Below are positions 1 through 11,752 of a stretch of 64,000 bases of DNA, piece by piece. Below the pieces are notes generated by a model. The model did not search any database and had not been told where the DNA came from. It saw only the letters and a program-made list of their open reading frames with translations. A program made the position numbers and the translations under genes. The DNA is taken from contig JASGLT010000005.1 in assembly GCA_030156945.1 (NCBI GenBank), positions 40,883-104,882 on the forward strand. The letters are read 5' to 3'. The DNA is from Thermococcaceae archaeon. GTDB lineage: Archaea > Methanobacteriota_B > Thermococci > Thermococcales > Thermococcaceae. Position 1 is the stretch's first letter. The number at the start of each line of letters is the position of its first letter.

Positions 1-1
1 C

Positions 2-598
2 AGCATATTCGTGAACCCTGAAATAAGAGGAAGGTTTGGAAAAAGCCCCTCTGAAGCTATGAGGGAGTTTTTAAGGTATGCTGAGAAGCTTTTCGGAAAA
101 GTTGAGTTTTACATGCCTCCCGGGATATACCGAGAGGTGATGCACTTCGTCGATGACGAAAGCCTCAGGCCCCATATAGAGCTTTACATAGTCAAAAAAC
201 CGCCCAACGTGCACGAAATCAAGATTCCAGCTTTCGTTGTTTACGAGCTTATCGACGACATAAGGAGAAGGACAGACAAAGGTCTTCGAGTAGCTGAGTC
301 CGCAGTCAGGGAGAGCGTCATAGAGACCGACAACGTTGACAAGATCATACAGAAACTTAGGAGGAACTACAGAAAAGCCCTCAGAGAAGGAATAGTCGAC
401 AGTAAGGAGGATTTTGAGCTGATACTGCTCGCAATGGAGCTGGACGCAACAATAGTCTCGGCCGACGTTGGGATACTTACTTGGGCCCAGAAAATGGGGA
501 TAAAGTGGGTCGATGCCTCAACATTCCGTGATGTGCTTGAGGGCCTTGTTGAAAAGCTAACGGGCAGTGATCCCTCTAAAAGGTCCCAAGTGGAATGA
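2..598 (+). CDS. RNA ligase partner protein, PIN-domain family (5' end outside window)
   Basis: The reading frame is open from the first bases of the window (S-I-F-V-N-P-E...), so the true start and the first PIN acidic residue, normally in a D-T-S-I-F motif, lie upstream; the internal GTG at 11 should not be taken as the start. The remaining ~198 residues resemble the family annotated as RNA ligase partner protein (UPF0278), a PIN-like ribonuclease fold found beside archaeal ATP-dependent RNA ligase. Later PIN-type acidic positions are visible (VYELIDD, EDFELILLAMEL, TIVSADVGIL). The ligase itself would be outside the window. The family call is from recognition, the nuclease role is inferred. 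Confidence 0.72.
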   Translation, partial: SIFVNPEIRGRFGKSPSEAMREFLRYAEKLFGKVEFYMPPGIYREVMHFVDDESLRPHIELYIVKKPPNVHEIKIPAFVVYELIDDIRRRTDKGLRVAESAVRESVIETDNVDKIIQKLRRNYRKALREGIVDSKEDFELILLAMELDATIVSADVGILTWAQKMGIKWVDASTFRDVLEGLVEKLTGSDPSKRSQVE

Positions 599-654
599 AG
601 TAAGTTCCCAAGCCCCCGGGCAAGATTCATGAATGCCGGGGACAAGGGGGAGAA

Positions 655-668
655 AAATTTATAAACGC
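655..668 (+). promoter_or_regulatory. TATA box of tRNA-Thr
   Basis: The AT-rich element AAATTTATAAACG lies about 30 bp before the mature 5' end of the tRNA-Thr gene, the usual archaeal TATA-to-start distance. Confidence 0.5.
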
Positions 669-690
669 TGCACTTCATGGTTTCATCGAC

Positions 691-767
691 GCCCCGGTGG
701 CTCAGCCTGGTGGAGCGGCCGCTTGGTAAGCGGCAGGTCGCGGGTTCAAACCCCGCCCGGGGCTCCA
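691..767 (+). tRNA. tRNA-Thr(GGT)
   Basis: Seven-base acceptor GCCCCGG pairs with CCGGGGC; the anticodon stem GCCGC/GCGGC encloses loop TTGGTAA, giving anticodon GGT. The T-arm GGTTCAAA is standard and CCA is encoded at 765-767. No intron. Confidence 0.97.
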
Positions 768-901
768 TAAATCGATTCTCAAAACTTTAACCCCTCAGAC
801 GCAACCCCGGGGAAGATTGTAGCTATTTCAAAAATGCAAGTTTTGTCGCGCTTCTTCCCCCGTCGACACGACGTACACCCATAACACTTTTATCTACCAA
901 A

Positions 902-915
902 GTGGAAAATTCCAC
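902..915 (+). promoter_or_regulatory. Inverted repeat between TATA-like box and broken gene
   Basis: GTGGAA-AA-TTCCAC is a 6-bp inverted repeat placed just after a TATA-like CTTTTATC (about 887-894) and just before the broken ORF at 929. The position would suit a repressor operator or the start of a leader; function is inferred only. Confidence 0.3.
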
Positions 916-928
916 CAGGTTGATGCTA

Positions 929-1246
929 ATGAGCGTGGGGATAAAACCCGGATACATCCTCAAAAGTACGAAATGGAAAGAGCCGTTTCTCGTCAGAATG
1001 GTGCAGGCTCAGGGAGACACAATGATGGTAGCCGGCCACTACCTGCTCCGGTGAATCTTCTTCAACGTGACTCAGGTCATCAGCGAGGTACTTCCGAAGG
1101 ATAGCAGGGAGAAGAAGCTCCTTGGTGGGTTCCTGGCTGGCAGGGAGCACATAAGGAGGGCCATTGAGAAGGGGGACTACTCGCTGTTCAACGGTGAGGA
1201 AGAGCCGGAGAGGCAGGTTACTATTGACCAATTCGTGCGGAGATAA
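929..1246 (+). pseudogene. Small gene interrupted by an in-frame TGA
   Basis: One frame runs from ATG 929 to TAA 1244 and would encode about 105 residues, but a TGA at 1052-1054 splits it into 41 residues (ending ...GHYLLR) and 63 residues (IFFNVTQVISEVLPKDSREK...). Both halves have protein-like composition and stay in the same frame, so this is a nonsense mutation, not a frameshift. Thermococcales have no selenocysteine machinery that I know of, so read-through is unlikely. I do not recognise the family. A TATA-like box and an inverted repeat lie upstream. A sequencing error is possible. Confidence 0.5.
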
Positions 1247-1360
1247 CGTTTTTTCAGCTATTTTTATCTCCTTCCTTTGAGTAGTGGGCCGAATGCCTCT
1301 TCTGGATCACAACTGTTACATGCCTTTCTGGATGTTCCCCATTATGGAGTATGTTCATAA

Positions 1361-1501
1361 ATGTTGTTTGATACTCAACCCAATACATCGATTGACGAGC
1401 TGTTCGGGAGGAAAGCCGAGTATTTGGGCTTCATTAATGCTTTATCAAACCAAGAGCTGGACATAGAGATAGATGAGAAGGTACCTTTCAAAGCTTTATG
1501 A
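1361..1501 (+). pseudogene. 5' remnant of an archaeal AAA ATPase gene
   Basis: ATG 1361 opens a 46-residue frame starting MLFDTQPNTSIDELFGRKAE, which looks like the start of Thermococcales archaeal-ATPase (PF01637) proteins, whose N termini read like LFD..PK...DLFDRE.E. The frame stops at TGA 1499 long before any Walker A motif, and nothing downstream to 1690 continues it. It is therefore a truncated leftover. It sits with the broken gene at 929 between two tRNA genes, a typical place for integration and decay. Confidence 0.45.
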
Positions 1502-1696
1502 ATTACGGTTTTGTTGAAACTATAGGATAAGGCAAGTATAGAATCCTGATCCCGTAATGTGTAGGGTCTTTAGGAGAATGTGAGTGAGACATGAACAATT
1601 TTACCAAAATCAAGACAGTCAAAGGTTTCTGCTCAACCTTTTTTGAAGCCTTCAGCGAAAAGCTTAATAAGGGCACCTCACCACATACGGCGGGCT

Positions 1697-1774
1697 GGGG
1701 CCGTGGGGTAGCTTGGTCTATCCTGCGGGCTTTGGGAGCCCGTGACCCGGGTTCAAATCCCGGCGGCCCCACCA
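1697..1774 (+). tRNA. tRNA-Pro(TGG)
   Basis: Acceptor GGGGCCG/CGGCCCC, anticodon stem CGGGC/GCCCG with loop TTTGGGA, anticodon TGG. CCA is encoded at 1772-1774. Its acceptor, D-arm and T-arm match the second tRNA-Pro at 31981. Confidence 0.97.
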
Positions 1775-1927
1775 GGTTCTTGAGCCTTTTCAACCCAAGT
1801 CATTAAGGTTCACGGACTCTTCCCGGAAGCCATGAACACAATAATACATCAAAGAAGCATTCTGGCTTCAAAAAAGGTTCTTAAAGTTTTCGTAAGCAAT
1901 ATAAAGGCTTGTTGCTGAGTTACAACA

Positions 1928-1943
1928 CGAAAAGCTTATATAT
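1928..1943 (+). promoter_or_regulatory. BRE/TATA promoter of the rpoH-rpoB operon
   Basis: A purine-rich BRE (CGAAA) is followed by TATA box GCTTATATAT at 1934-1943. Initiation is expected near 1966, leaving a leader of about 40 nt before rpoH. It is the only strong promoter in the 230-bp gap after tRNA-Pro. Confidence 0.65.
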
Positions 1944-2004
1944 CATTACCAAAACTCGGGGGGTAGAGAGATCGTTCTAAAAAATATTAAGGGGGCAGTT
2001 CTCG

Positions 2005-2253
2005 GTGGCGAGGAAAAAAGAGTTTGATATATTTAGTCACGAATTGGTTCCTGAGCATAGAGTCCTCAGCGAAGAGGAGAAGGAAGCCATCCTGAAGAAG
2101 TACAAAATAAAAATCTCCCAGCTACCCCAGATAAAGGCTTCTGACCCCGCCGTCGTGGCACTTGAGGCAAAGCCCGGAGATGTCATAGAGATCAAAAGAA
2201 AAAGCCCAACTGCAGGTTACTATTACTACTACCGCCTGGTTGTGGAGGATTGA
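2005..2253 (+). CDS. rpoH: DNA-directed RNA polymerase subunit H
   Basis: An 82-residue archaeal RpoH (eukaryotic Rpb5 C-terminal domain), the jaw subunit that contacts downstream DNA. The start is GTG. The conserved core is visible: [14 protein letters not shown] near residues 11-24, then [20 protein letters not shown] at the C terminus. It heads the operon and is followed after 15 nt by rpoB, the usual archaeal order H-B-A'-A''. Confidence 0.96.
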   Translation: MARKKEFDIFSHELVPEHRVLSEEEKEAILKKYKIKISQLPQIKASDPAVVALEAKPGDVIEIKRKSPTAGYYYYYRLVVED

Positions 2254-2268
2254 TTTTGAGGTGAGAGC

Positions 2269-5200
2269 ATGAGAGGACCTACCCTTGTAGAGGTTACTCC
2301 TGACGACCTTTGGATTGTTATGGAAGCTTACTGGAAAGAAAAGGGACTCATCAGACAGCATCTGGACTCCTACAATGCCTTTCTAGATAGTGGACTCCAG
2401 GAGGTCATTAACGAGTTCGGCGGCATAAAGCCAGATATCCCGAATTTCGAAGTCAAATTTGGCAGGATAAGGCTTGGGGAACCTGAGTTCCAGGAAGCTC
2501 AGGGACAGAGGAAACCCCTCTACCCTATGGACGCCAGGGTGAGAAACCTCACCTACTCAGCACCACTTTTCCTTGAGTTCATACCCGTTGTCAACGGCAT
2601 TGAGCAGGAGCCAGTTGAGGCAAGAATAGGGGAACTCCCCATAATGTTGAAATCCAAAGCCTGCAGGCTCTACGGCCTCAGCGATGAGGAGCTAACGAAG
2701 CTTGGTGAGGACCCCAAGGACCCCGGAGGATACTTCATAATAAACGGCTCTGAGAGGGTCATCGTTTCTATCGAAGACCTCGCACCAAACAAGACCCTCG
2801 TAGAGAATGATGAGAGGCAGAACAGGATAGTAGCCAAAGTTTTCTCTTACAGACACGGTTACAGAGCTCTAATAACCGTTGAAAGGAGAAAGGATGGAAT
2901 ACTTTACGTAACTATACCCAACGTCCCCAGACCCGTCAAGTTCGTATACGTAATGCGCGCCCTGGGCATTCTAAGTGATAAGGAGATAGTGGAGAGCGTT
3001 AGCGCCGACCCCCGCATCCAGCAGATACTATTCGACAACCTTGAGGACGCAAGCGACATCACTACGCAGGAAGATGCCCTCGACTACATAGGAAAGCTCT
3101 CACTGCCCGGTCAGCCCAAAGAGTACCGGCTGAGGAGGGCCCAGAACATAATAGACAACAACCTCCTCCCCCACATGGGTGTCGAAGAGAAGGACAGGAG
3201 GGCAAAAGCCTACTACCTCGGCATGATGGCACTGCGCGTTCTTGAACTGTCCCTCGGCCTTCGCGGGGAGGACGATAAGGACCACTACGTCAACAAGAGG
3301 CTCAAGCTGGCAGGAGATCTTCTCAAGGACCTCTTCCGTGTTGCCTTTGGCCAGCTCGTCAAGGACATGCAGTACCAGATGACCAAGACGTACCAGAGGA
3401 AGGGCGAACGCTACACCTTTGAAAACGTACAGCGCTTCATCAAGAACTCAATCAGGCCTGATGTACTCAGTGAAAGGATTGAACACGCCCTGGCAACTGG
3501 TTCGTGGCCCGGCGGAAGAACCGGTGTAAGCCAGCTCCTCGACAGAACAAACTACATGTCAACTCTATCTCACCTGAGGCGCGTGACTTCACCGCTGAGC
3601 AGGGAGCAGCCTCATTTCGAGGCCCGTGATCTTCACGGAACACACTGGGGCAGAATCTGTCCAACCGAAACCCCCGAAGGTCCGAACTGTGGTCTCGTGA
3701 AGAACCTCGCTCTTATGGCCCAGATAACCACCGGACTACCGGAGGAAGAAGTTAAATCTTACCTCTTAAAGCTCGGAGTTGTCCCAATAGAGGACCAGAG
3801 ACCGGCTCCGGGCCTCTACAAGGTCTACCTAAACGGCATCCTGATAGGCACAATAAAGGACGGGGCAAAGTTCGTGGAGAGGATTAGAAAGGACAGGAGG
3901 AGCGGAAAGATAAGCGATATCATAAACGTTGCCATCTACGATGCCGGAGAGGTCAGGGAAGTATACATAAACAGCGACGACGGCCGCGTTAGGAGGCCCC
4001 TTATAATAGTCGAAAACGGAGTGCCAAAGCTTACGAAGGAGCACGTTGAAGGGATAAAGAACGGAACTCTAACCTGGAGCGACCTTGTAAAGAGCGGTGT
4101 AATCGAATACCTCGACGCAGAGGAAGAGGAGAACGCCTACGTCGCAACATGGCCCTGGGAGGTTACCGAGGAGCACACTCATCTCGAGGTCATGCCAGCG
4201 GCCATCCTCGGAATTCCTGCATCACTCGTCCCGTATCCCGAGCACAACGCCGCCCCGCGTAACACCTACGGAGCGGGCATGGCAAAGCAGAGCCTCGGTC
4301 TCGGTGCAGCTAACTTCAGGATAAGGGTGGATACCAGGGGCCATCTCATGCACTATCCGCAGGTCCCCCTCGTCAACTCCCGCATAATGAAGGCTGTAGG
4401 CTTTGAGGAGAGGCCGGCCGGCCATAACTTCGTGGTTGCAGTCCTCAGCTACCAGGGATACAACATGGAGGATGCCATCATAATGAACAAGGCCTCCATC
4501 GAGAGGGGCCTCGCAAGGAGTACTTTCTTCAGAACATACGAAGCTGAGGAAAAGCGCTACCTCGGCGGCCAGATGGACCGCTTTGAGGTACCAGACCCAA
4601 CGATACAGGGATACCTCGGAGAAAAATACTACAGAAACCTCGATGAGGACGGTCTGATATTCCCAGAGTCAAAGGTCGAAGGAAAGGACGTTCTCGTCGG
4701 AAGAACTTCTCCACCAAGGTTCCTTGAGGAGCAGAGCAGCCTGGGAGGAATAATCCTTCAGGAGAGGCGGGAAACGAGCATAACCGTTAGACCCAGCGAG
4801 AAGGGAATAGTTGATAAGGTTATCGTGACCGAGACCGGTGATGGAACAAAACTCGTCAAGGTCACCGTGAGGGACCTCCGCATCCCGGAGCTTGGTGACA
4901 AGTTTGCCTCAAGGCACGGTCAGAAGGGTGTTATAGGCCTCATAGTCCCGCAGGAGGACATGCCCTGGACGGAGAGCGGAATAGTGCCGGACCTCATAGT
5001 CAACCCGCACGGTATCCCGAGCCGTATGACCGTCGGACAGCTGATTGAGGCCATAGGCGGTAAAGTAGCTGCTCTTACGGGCAGGCGCGTTGATGGTACT
5101 GCCTTCATCGGAGAGCCGGAGGAGAAGCTCAGGAAGGAGCTTGAGGAGCTCGGCTTCAAACACAGCGGAAGGGAGGTCATGTACGACGGCATAACCGGAA

Positions 5201-5631
5201 GGAGGCTTGAGGCGGACATATTCGTGGGTGTCATCTACTACCAGAGGCTCCACCACATGGTAGCCGACAAGATGCACGCGCGCTCGCGCGGTCCGGTTCA
5301 GGTGCTCACAAAGCAGCCAACCGAGGGAAGGGCCCGTGAGGGAGGTCTCAGATTCGGTGAGATGGAAAGGGATGTGCTCATCGGCCACGGTGCTGCTATG
5401 CTGCTCATCGAGCGCCTCCTCGAGGAGAGCGACAAGACAGAGGTCTGGGTCTGCGAGAGCTGCGGACACCTGGCCCTGGAAGACAAGCGCCGTGGAAGGG
5501 TTTACTGCCCCGTCTGTGGAGAGGAAGAGAGGATAAGCAAGGTAGAAATGAGCTACGCCTTCAAGCTCCTGCTCGATGAGCTTAAGGCGATGGTAATAAG
5601 GCCCTCCCTCAAGCTAACGGATAGGGTGTGA
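2269..5631 (+). CDS. rpoB: DNA-directed RNA polymerase subunit B (unsplit)
   Basis: The 1120-residue second-largest polymerase subunit. It is one continuous chain, unlike the split B'/B'' of methanogens. Visible landmarks are [21 protein letters not shown] (fork/lobe region), [43 protein letters not shown], the active-site region [30 protein letters not shown] and, near the C terminus, a zinc ribbon CESCGH...CPVCGEE. ATG at 2269 follows GAGGTGAG. The gap to rpoA' is 4 nt, so the two are co-transcribed. Confidence 0.98.
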   Translation: MRGPTLVEVTPDDLWIVMEAYWKEKGLIRQHLDSYNAFLDSGLQEVINEFGGIKPDIPNFEVKFGRIRLGEPEFQEAQGQRKPLYPMDARVRNLTYSAPLFLEFIPVVNGIEQEPVEARIGELPIMLKSKACRLYGLSDEELTKLGEDPKDPGGYFIINGSERVIVSIEDLAPNKTLVENDERQNRIVAKVFSYRHGYRALITVERRKDGILYVTIPNVPRPVKFVYVMRALGILSDKEIVESVSADPRIQQILFDNLEDASDITTQEDALDYIGKLSLPGQPKEYRLRRAQNIIDNNLLPHMGVEEKDRRAKAYYLGMMALRVLELSLGLRGEDDKDHYVNKRLKLAGDLLKDLFRVAFGQLVKDMQYQMTKTYQRKGERYTFENVQRFIKNSIRPDVLSERIEHALATGSWPGGRTGVSQLLDRTNYMSTLSHLRRVTSPLSREQPHFEARDLHGTHWGRICPTETPEGPNCGLVKNLALMAQITTGLPEEEVKSYLLKLGVVPIEDQRPAPGLYKVYLNGILIGTIKDGAKFVERIRKDRRSGKISDIINVAIYDAGEVREVYINSDDGRVRRPLIIVENGVPKLTKEHVEGIKNGTLTWSDLVKSGVIEYLDAEEEENAYVATWPWEVTEEHTHLEVMPAAILGIPASLVPYPEHNAAPRNTYGAGMAKQSLGLGAANFRIRVDTRGHLMHYPQVPLVNSRIMKAVGFEERPAGHNFVVAVLSYQGYNMEDAIIMNKASIERGLARSTFFRTYEAEEKRYLGGQMDRFEVPDPTIQGYLGEKYYRNLDEDGLIFPESKVEGKDVLVGRTSPPRFLEEQSSLGGIILQERRETSITVRPSEKGIVDKVIVTETGDGTKLVKVTVRDLRIPELGDKFASRHGQKGVIGLIVPQEDMPWTESGIVPDLIVNPHGIPSRMTVGQLIEAIGGKVAALTGRRVDGTAFIGEPEEKLRKELEELGFKHSGREVMYDGITGRRLEADIFVGVIYYQRLHHMVADKMHARSRGPVQVLTKQPTEGRAREGGLRFGEMERDVLIGHGAAMLLIERLLEESDKTEVWVCESCGHLALEDKRRGRVYCPVCGEEERISKVEMSYAFKLLLDELKAMVIRPSLKLTDRV

Positions 5632-5635
5632 TACC

Positions 5636-8353
5636 ATGCAGTCGATAAAGAAGATCATCGGAAGTATTGAGTTCGGAATCCTCTCCCCCCAAGAGATTAG
5701 AAAGATGAGCGCCGCCGAAATCACCATCCCCGACACCTACGACGATGACGGCTACCCCATTGAAGGAGGCCTCATGGACAAGAGACTCGGTGTCATAGAC
5801 CCCGGACTGAGGTGTGAGACCTGTGGGGCGAGGGCCGGAGAGTGTCCAGGTCATTTCGGTCACGTGGAACTCGCGAGGCCCATAATCCACGTCGGATTTG
5901 CAAAGACCATTCACAGAGTGCTCGAAAGCACCTGCAGGGAGTGCGGAAGGATAAAGCTCTCGGACGAAGAGATTGAGGAGTACATGAGCAAGTTCGAGGT
6001 AATGAGCGACAGAAGAAAGGCCAGGGAGAGCCTGATAAAAGAAATCCACAAGAAGGCCAAGGAGAGGATGGTCTGCCCGCACTGTGGAGCTCCACAGTTC
6101 CCCATCAAGTTCGAGAGGCCAACCATTTACTGGGAGCTCAGGAAAGACGAGGAAGGCAACGAGTACAGGCACAGAATGATGCCGAGCGAGATAAGGGAGA
6201 GGCTTGAGAAGATTCCCGACAAAGACTTACCGCTTCTCGGCCTACACCCGGAGAAGTCCAGACCTGAGTGGATGGTGCTAACGGTTCTCCCAGTGCCGCC
6301 CGTTACCATGAGACCCTCAATTACCCTTGAGAGCGGCATCAGAGCCGAGGACGACCTCACCCACAAACTCGTTGACATAATCCGTATCAACAATAGGCTC
6401 AAGAGCAACATTGAGGCCGGAGCACCGCAGCTCATCATCGAGGACCTCTGGGACCTTCTCCAGTACCACGTCACCACCTACATCAACAACGAGACATCCG
6501 GCGTTCCACCAGCAAAGCACAAGAGCGGAAGGCCCCTTAAGACCCTCGCCCAGCGTCTCAAGGGTAAGGAGGGCAGGTTTAGAGGAAACCTCAGCGGTAA
6601 GCGTGTCAACTTCTCGGCCCGTACGGTTATCAGCCCCGACCCGATGATAAGCATCAACGAGGTCGGCGTTCCGCTGGCCGTGGCAATGGAGCTCACCGTC
6701 CCTGAGAAGGTCACGGAGTTCAACTTCGAAAAGCTGAAGCAGAGGGTCCTCAACGGCCCCGAGAAGTATCCTGGTGCCAACTACGTCATTGACCCAGAGG
6801 GAAGGAGAATCCGCCTCATGGAGAACAACCTCGAGATAATCGCAGAAAAACTCGACATAGGATGGACGGTTGAAAGACACCTTGAGGACGGCGACATAGT
6901 GCTTTTCAACAGGCAGCCCTCCCTTCACAGGATGAGCATAATGGCGCACAGGGTTAGGGTCATGCCCTACAAAACCTTCTGCCTCAACCTCTCGGTCTGC
7001 CCGCCCTACAACGCCGACTTCGACGGTGACGAGATGAACCTCCACGTTCCTCAGACGGAGGAGGCGCAGGCAGAGGCGAAGATCCTCATGGAGGTTCAGA
7101 ACCACATCATCTCACCGCGCTATGGAGGCCCGCTCATCGCTGGAATTCAGGATCACATTTCAGGTGGCTACCTCCTCACCAGGGAGGGAGCCTATTTCAC
7201 CCGCTCAGAGGTCGAACAGATGCTAATGTTTGCTGGGGTGGAGGTTAGGGAACTTCCCAAACCAGACAAAGTCGAAAACGGCATCGAGCTCTGGAGCGGA
7301 AAAACGATATTCTCCCTGATACTCCCAGAAGACCTTACGATCTGGTACCGCAACAAGCTCTGCGATGAGCCCGAGCGCTGTGAGGCTCTCGAGAAACTCA
7401 TAGAAGAAAAGCTCGTCCCCGAGCCCGAGGAAGTAAGAAAGCTTGCCTACGACGGCTTCGTCTACATCCAGAACGGAAAGCTCCTCAGCGGAGCTATAGA
7501 CAAAAAAGCCTACGGAAGGGAGGATGGAAAGCTCCTCGACATAATAGTTAGAGAGTACGGGGCCGAGAGGGCCAGGCAGTTCCTCGACCAGGTGACCAAG
7601 CTCTCAATATGGGTCATAACCCACAAAGGCTTTACAACTGCAATAGACGACGAGGATCTGCCCCAGGAAGCTCTCGACAGAATCAGGGAAATCATCAGAG
7701 AGGCCGAGGAGAGGGTGAAGAGGCTCATAGAAGCCTATAGAAACGGTGAGCTCGAGCCGCTTCCCGGCAAGACCCTCGAAGAAACCCTTGAGAGCCACAT
7801 CATGGCAGTTTTAGCCGAGGCCCGTGACAACGCAGGTAAAGTGGCCGAGAGGTACCTCGGTATGAACAACCACGCCGTCATAATGGCCAAGACCGGAGCA
7901 AGGGGTAAGATACTCAACATCACCCAGATGGCGGCTATGCTCGGTCAGCAGTCCATCCGTGGAAAGCGTCTCTACCGCGGCTACCGCGGAAGAGTCCTCA
8001 CTCACTTCAAACCAGACGACCTCAGCGCCAGGGCAAGGGGATTCATCGTTAACTCCTACAAGAGCGGCTTAACACCCCAAGAGTACTTCTTCCATGCGAT
8101 GGGTGGAAGGGAAGGTCTCGTCGATACTGCGGTCAGGACAGCGCAGAGCGGTTACATGCAGAGAAGACTCATCAACGCCCTGCAGGACCTCAAGGTTGAC
8201 TACGATGGAACCGTCAGGGATCCAAGCGGCATCATAGTTCAGTTCAAGTACGGAGAGGACGGTATTGATCCCATGAAAAGCTGGCAGGGCAAGACCCTCG
8301 ATGTGGATAGGATCATAGTTAGAACACTTCTGAAAGCGAGGAACTCGGGGTGA
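5636..8353 (+). CDS. rpoA1: DNA-directed RNA polymerase subunit A'
   Basis: The 905-residue N-terminal part of the largest subunit. It carries the N-terminal zinc-binding cysteines ([17 protein letters not shown]), a second Cys set (CRECG...CPHCGAPQ) and the catalytic magnesium loop [10 protein letters not shown]. It ends in the bridge-helix/trigger-loop region ([23 protein letters not shown]), as expected where the archaeal A'/A'' split occurs. Its stop overlaps the ribosome binding site of rpoA''. No odd features were seen. Confidence 0.98.
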   Translation: MQSIKKIIGSIEFGILSPQEIRKMSAAEITIPDTYDDDGYPIEGGLMDKRLGVIDPGLRCETCGARAGECPGHFGHVELARPIIHVGFAKTIHRVLESTCRECGRIKLSDEEIEEYMSKFEVMSDRRKARESLIKEIHKKAKERMVCPHCGAPQFPIKFERPTIYWELRKDEEGNEYRHRMMPSEIRERLEKIPDKDLPLLGLHPEKSRPEWMVLTVLPVPPVTMRPSITLESGIRAEDDLTHKLVDIIRINNRLKSNIEAGAPQLIIEDLWDLLQYHVTTYINNETSGVPPAKHKSGRPLKTLAQRLKGKEGRFRGNLSGKRVNFSARTVISPDPMISINEVGVPLAVAMELTVPEKVTEFNFEKLKQRVLNGPEKYPGANYVIDPEGRRIRLMENNLEIIAEKLDIGWTVERHLEDGDIVLFNRQPSLHRMSIMAHRVRVMPYKTFCLNLSVCPPYNADFDGDEMNLHVPQTEEAQAEAKILMEVQNHIISPRYGGPLIAGIQDHISGGYLLTREGAYFTRSEVEQMLMFAGVEVRELPKPDKVENGIELWSGKTIFSLILPEDLTIWYRNKLCDEPERCEALEKLIEEKLVPEPEEVRKLAYDGFVYIQNGKLLSGAIDKKAYGREDGKLLDIIVREYGAERARQFLDQVTKLSIWVITHKGFTTAIDDEDLPQEALDRIREIIREAEERVKRLIEAYRNGELEPLPGKTLEETLESHIMAVLAEARDNAGKVAERYLGMNNHAVIMAKTGARGKILNITQMAAMLGQQSIRGKRLYRGYRGRVLTHFKPDDLSARARGFIVNSYKSGLTPQEYFFHAMGGREGLVDTAVRTAQSGYMQRRLINALQDLKVDYDGTVRDPSGIIVQFKYGEDGIDPMKSWQGKTLDVDRIIVRTLLKARNSG

Positions 8354-8358
8354 TGATA

Positions 8359-9534
8359 ATGGTGGCAGCGAAAACCATAAAGAAGCTGGTTTATGATTCA
8401 GAGCTACCAGAGAATCTTAAAGAGGAACTATACAACAAGCTGATAGACTACAACAAGAAGTACAAGCTGAAGAAGAGTGAAGTCGAGGCAATAGTGAACG
8501 AGGCCGTTAATGAGTACAAAAAGGCACTCGTGGAGCCAGGTGAGGCCATCGGAACTGTTGCCGCCCAGTCAATAGGAGAGCCCTCAACGCAGATGACCCT
8601 CAACACCTTCCACTACGCCGGCGTCGCGGAGATAAACGTCACCCTCGGTCTGCCAAGGATTATCGAAATTGTGGACGCGAGAAAGAACCCATCCACACCG
8701 ATCATGACCGTATACCTTGACGAAGAGCACCGCTACGACCGTGAGAAGGCCCTTGAGGTCGCGAGGAGGATAGAGGGCACAACCCTTGAGAACCTCGCGA
8801 GAGAAATTACAACCGATATCCTAAACTACGAACTCGTTGTCGAATTAGACCCCGAAAGGCTTGAAAAGCGCGGTTTGGACATGGAAAAGATAAAGAAAAA
8901 GCTGGAAGCCTCATTTAAGAGCGCAGAATTCGAAGTGGAAGGCTACACCCTCATAATGAGGCCAAAGAAGGCAGGTAAGCTCTCAGACCTCAGACGGCTC
9001 GCCGAAAAGGTTAAAAAGCACCGCCTGAAGGGTCTCTCTGGCGTTGGAAAAACCATCATAAGAAAGGAAGGCGACGAGTACGTTATCTACACGGAGGGCT
9101 CCAACTTCAAGCAGGTGCTCAAGGTTCCAGGCGTTGACCCGACGAGGACGAGGACAAACAACATATGGGAAATCGCCGAAGTGCTTGGCATTGAAGCTGC
9201 CAGAAATGCTATCATAGAGGAAATCGTCAACACGATGCGCGAGCAGGGTCTTGAGGTCGACATAAGACACATAATGCTCGTCGCTGACATGATGACCCTC
9301 GACGGGGTCATCATGCCCATAGGAAGACACGGTGTAGTTGGGGAGAAGGCAAGCGTCCTTGCCAGGGCCGCTTTCGAGATTACCACCCAGCATCTACTTG
9401 AGGCGGCCGAAAGGGGTGAAGTTGACACCCTAAACGGAGTAGTTGAAAACGTGCTCATCGGGCAGCCCGTGCCACTCGGTACGGGAATGGTCAGGCTGGC
9501 AATGAGTCTCCCCCTGAGACCGAAAAGGGAGTAG
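8359..9534 (+). CDS. rpoA2: DNA-directed RNA polymerase subunit A''
   Basis: The C-terminal part of the largest subunit, 391 residues from ATG 8359. That start is preferred because GGGGTGAT (8347-8354) sits 4 nt before it; in-frame GTG and ATG codons at 8350 and 8353 overlap that site. The conserved [30 protein letters not shown] block is present, and C-terminal [14 protein letters not shown] is typical. It pairs with A' to complete the catalytic subunit. Confidence 0.97.
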   Translation: MVAAKTIKKLVYDSELPENLKEELYNKLIDYNKKYKLKKSEVEAIVNEAVNEYKKALVEPGEAIGTVAAQSIGEPSTQMTLNTFHYAGVAEINVTLGLPRIIEIVDARKNPSTPIMTVYLDEEHRYDREKALEVARRIEGTTLENLAREITTDILNYELVVELDPERLEKRGLDMEKIKKKLEASFKSAEFEVEGYTLIMRPKKAGKLSDLRRLAEKVKKHRLKGLSGVGKTIIRKEGDEYVIYTEGSNFKQVLKVPGVDPTRTRTNNIWEIAEVLGIEAARNAIIEEIVNTMREQGLEVDIRHIMLVADMMTLDGVIMPIGRHGVVGEKASVLARAAFEITTQHLLEAAERGEVDTLNGVVENVLIGQPVPLGTGMVRLAMSLPLRPKRE

Positions 9535-9547
9535 GGAGGTGTGAACT

Positions 9548-10293
<746 letters not shown>

Positions 10294-10303
10294 GGTGATG
10301 ATC

Positions 10304-10747
10304 ATGGCTGGGAAGAAAGCCCCATATGGAGAGTTCGCTGGAAGGAAGCTCAAGCTCAAGAGGAAGAAGTTCCGCTGGAGCGACATCCGCTACAAGAGGA
10401 GAGTACTCAGGCTCAAGGAAAAGAGCGACCCGCTCGAGGGTGCTCCGCAGGCCAGGGGCATCGTCCTCGAGAAGATAGCCGTCGAGGCTAAGCAGCCCAA
10501 CTCGGCTATGCGTAAGGCTGTCAGGGTTCAGCTCATCAAGAACGGCAAGGTCGTTACCGCCTTCACCCCTGGTGACGGTGCTATCAACCACATCGATGAG
10601 CACGACGAGGTCATCATAGAGGGCATCGGCGGTCCAAAGGGTGGTTCCATGGGTGATATCCCGGGAATCAGGTACAAGGTCGTCAAAGTCAACAGGGTCT
10701 CCCTCAAGGAGCTCGTCAAGGGCAGGAAGGAGAAGCCGAGGAGGTGA
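10304..10747 (+). CDS. rps12: 30S ribosomal protein S12 (uS12)
   Basis: A 147-residue archaeal uS12, a decoding-centre protein. ATG 10304 is preferred over the in-frame ATG codons just upstream because GAGGTGAT ends 4 nt before it and the product then begins [11 protein letters not shown] as in relatives. The conserved [20 protein letters not shown] and [25 protein letters not shown] blocks are present. Confidence 0.97.
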
Positions 10748-10752
10748 AGCCA

Positions 10753-11400
10753 ATGGCCAAGCCGCTTACCGAGAGGTTCTTCATCCCGAAGGAAGTCAAG
10801 GTCATGGGCAGGTGGAGCGTTGAGGACGTTACCGTCGAAGACCCGTCCCTCAGGCCCTACATCAACCTTGAGCCAAGGATCCTCCCCCACAGCCATGGAA
10901 GGCACGCCAAGAAGCCCTTTGGAAAGGCCAACGTCCACATCGTTGAGCGCTTGATTAACAAGGTCATGAGGAGCGGTGCCAGCCACTACAAGGCCGGCGG
11001 CCACTTCATGAGGCGTGAGCACCGCTCGATAATGAGCAAGAAGATGAAGGCCTACGAGGTCGTCAAGGAGGCCTTCACCATTATCGAGAGGAGAACCAAG
11101 CAGAACCCGATCCAGGTTCTCGTCAAGGCCATCGAGAACTCCGCCCCGAGGGAGGACACCACTACCATAGCCTTTGGTGGAATCCGCTACCACATGTCCG
11201 TTGATGTTTCACCGCTCAGGAGGCTCGACATAGCCCTCAAGAACATCGCCCTTGGTGCCAGCATAAAGTGCTACAGGAACAAGACCACCTACGCCCAGGC
11301 CCTCGCGGAGGAAATAATAGCTGCAGCCAACAGGGACCCGAAGAGCTTCGCCTACAGCAAGAAGGAAGAGATCGAGAGGATCGCCCAGTCCTCACGCTGA
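10753..11400 (+). CDS. rps7: 30S ribosomal protein S7 (uS7)
   Basis: A 215-residue archaeal uS7, the assembly starter for the 30S head. ATG 10753 follows GAGGTGA at a good distance; an in-frame GTG at 10744 overlaps that site and the end of rps12. The core is visible: [32 protein letters not shown] and [20 protein letters not shown]. It closes the polymerase/str-type operon. No elongation factor gene follows here; a VapBC pair does. Confidence 0.97.
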   Translation: MAKPLTERFFIPKEVKVMGRWSVEDVTVEDPSLRPYINLEPRILPHSHGRHAKKPFGKANVHIVERLINKVMRSGASHYKAGGHFMRREHRSIMSKKMKAYEVVKEAFTIIERRTKQNPIQVLVKAIENSAPREDTTTIAFGGIRYHMSVDVSPLRRLDIALKNIALGASIKCYRNKTTYAQALAEEIIAAANRDPKSFAYSKKEEIERIAQSSR

Positions 11401-11473
11401 GGGCTGGAGGCCTTTCTCTTCTCTCTATTGTTCTTGAGCGAGCATTTTTACACAGGTTCTCATCTTTGGAAAT

Positions 11474-11505
11474 GTTTTTATGCTCCAGAGGTAAAACTAT
11501 TCTGG
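11474..11505 (+). promoter_or_regulatory. VapBC promoter and possible autoregulatory operator
   Basis: A TATA-like GTTTTTATGC at 11474-11483 is followed by an inverted repeat CCAGA-N11-TCTGG (11485-11489 and 11501-11505) just before the vapB ribosome binding site. VapB-type antitoxins usually repress their own operon through such repeats; the assignment here is inference. Confidence 0.35.
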
Positions 11506-11515
11506 TGAAAGTAAA

Positions 11516-11752
11516 ATGGTTACTGTAAAAGTTTCCTCAAAGGGACAGATAGTTTTACCCAAATCAATCCGCGAGAAGTTCGGCATCAGACCGGGGGATG
11601 AGGTTGAGGTACTTGACTTTGGCGATGAGATTGTTATAGTGCCCATCAAAAAAGACATGAAACTGCGGGGCTTAGTCAAGTTCGAGAAGTCGGTAAAGGA
11701 GATACTAAAAGAAACTAGGGCGGAGGAAGAAGAGCTGGAGGCCAGGAAATGA
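11516..11752 (+). CDS. vapB: AbrB/SpoVT-type antitoxin (VapB)
   Basis: A 78-residue protein whose N-terminal half is a swapped-hairpin AbrB DNA-binding domain: VTVKVSSKGQIVLPKSIREKFGIRPGDEVEVL is the family signature. The C-terminal half (KSVKEILKETRAEEEELEARK) is a charged helix expected to bind and block the toxin. It overlaps vapC by the 4-nt ATGA arrangement. A type II antitoxin and autorepressor by family knowledge. Confidence 0.88.
   Translation: MVTVKVSSKGQIVLPKSIREKFGIRPGDEVEVLDFGDEIVIVPIKKDMKLRGLVKFEKSVKEILKETRAEEEELEARK

Noticed and set aside
1052..1054. In-frame TGA read as selenocysteine.
   Set aside because: Thermococcales are not known to use selenocysteine, no SECIS-like structure was evident, and the flanking residues do not form a redox motif. 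A nonsense mutation or sequencing error is simpler.
1591..1806. Open frames running through tRNA genes (here tRNA-Pro; also at 367-768, 31839-32120, 37302-37547, 47845-48075).
   Set aside because: They exist only because the tRNA sequence happens to be open in that frame. The tRNA structures are unambiguous.
4909..5469. Long minus-strand open frame inside rpoB, and similar long antisense frames inside rpoA', AOR, M20 and leuS regions.
   Set aside because: High third-position G+C in real genes opens antisense frames. They lack ribosome binding sites and show no family resemblance, while the plus-strand products are certain.
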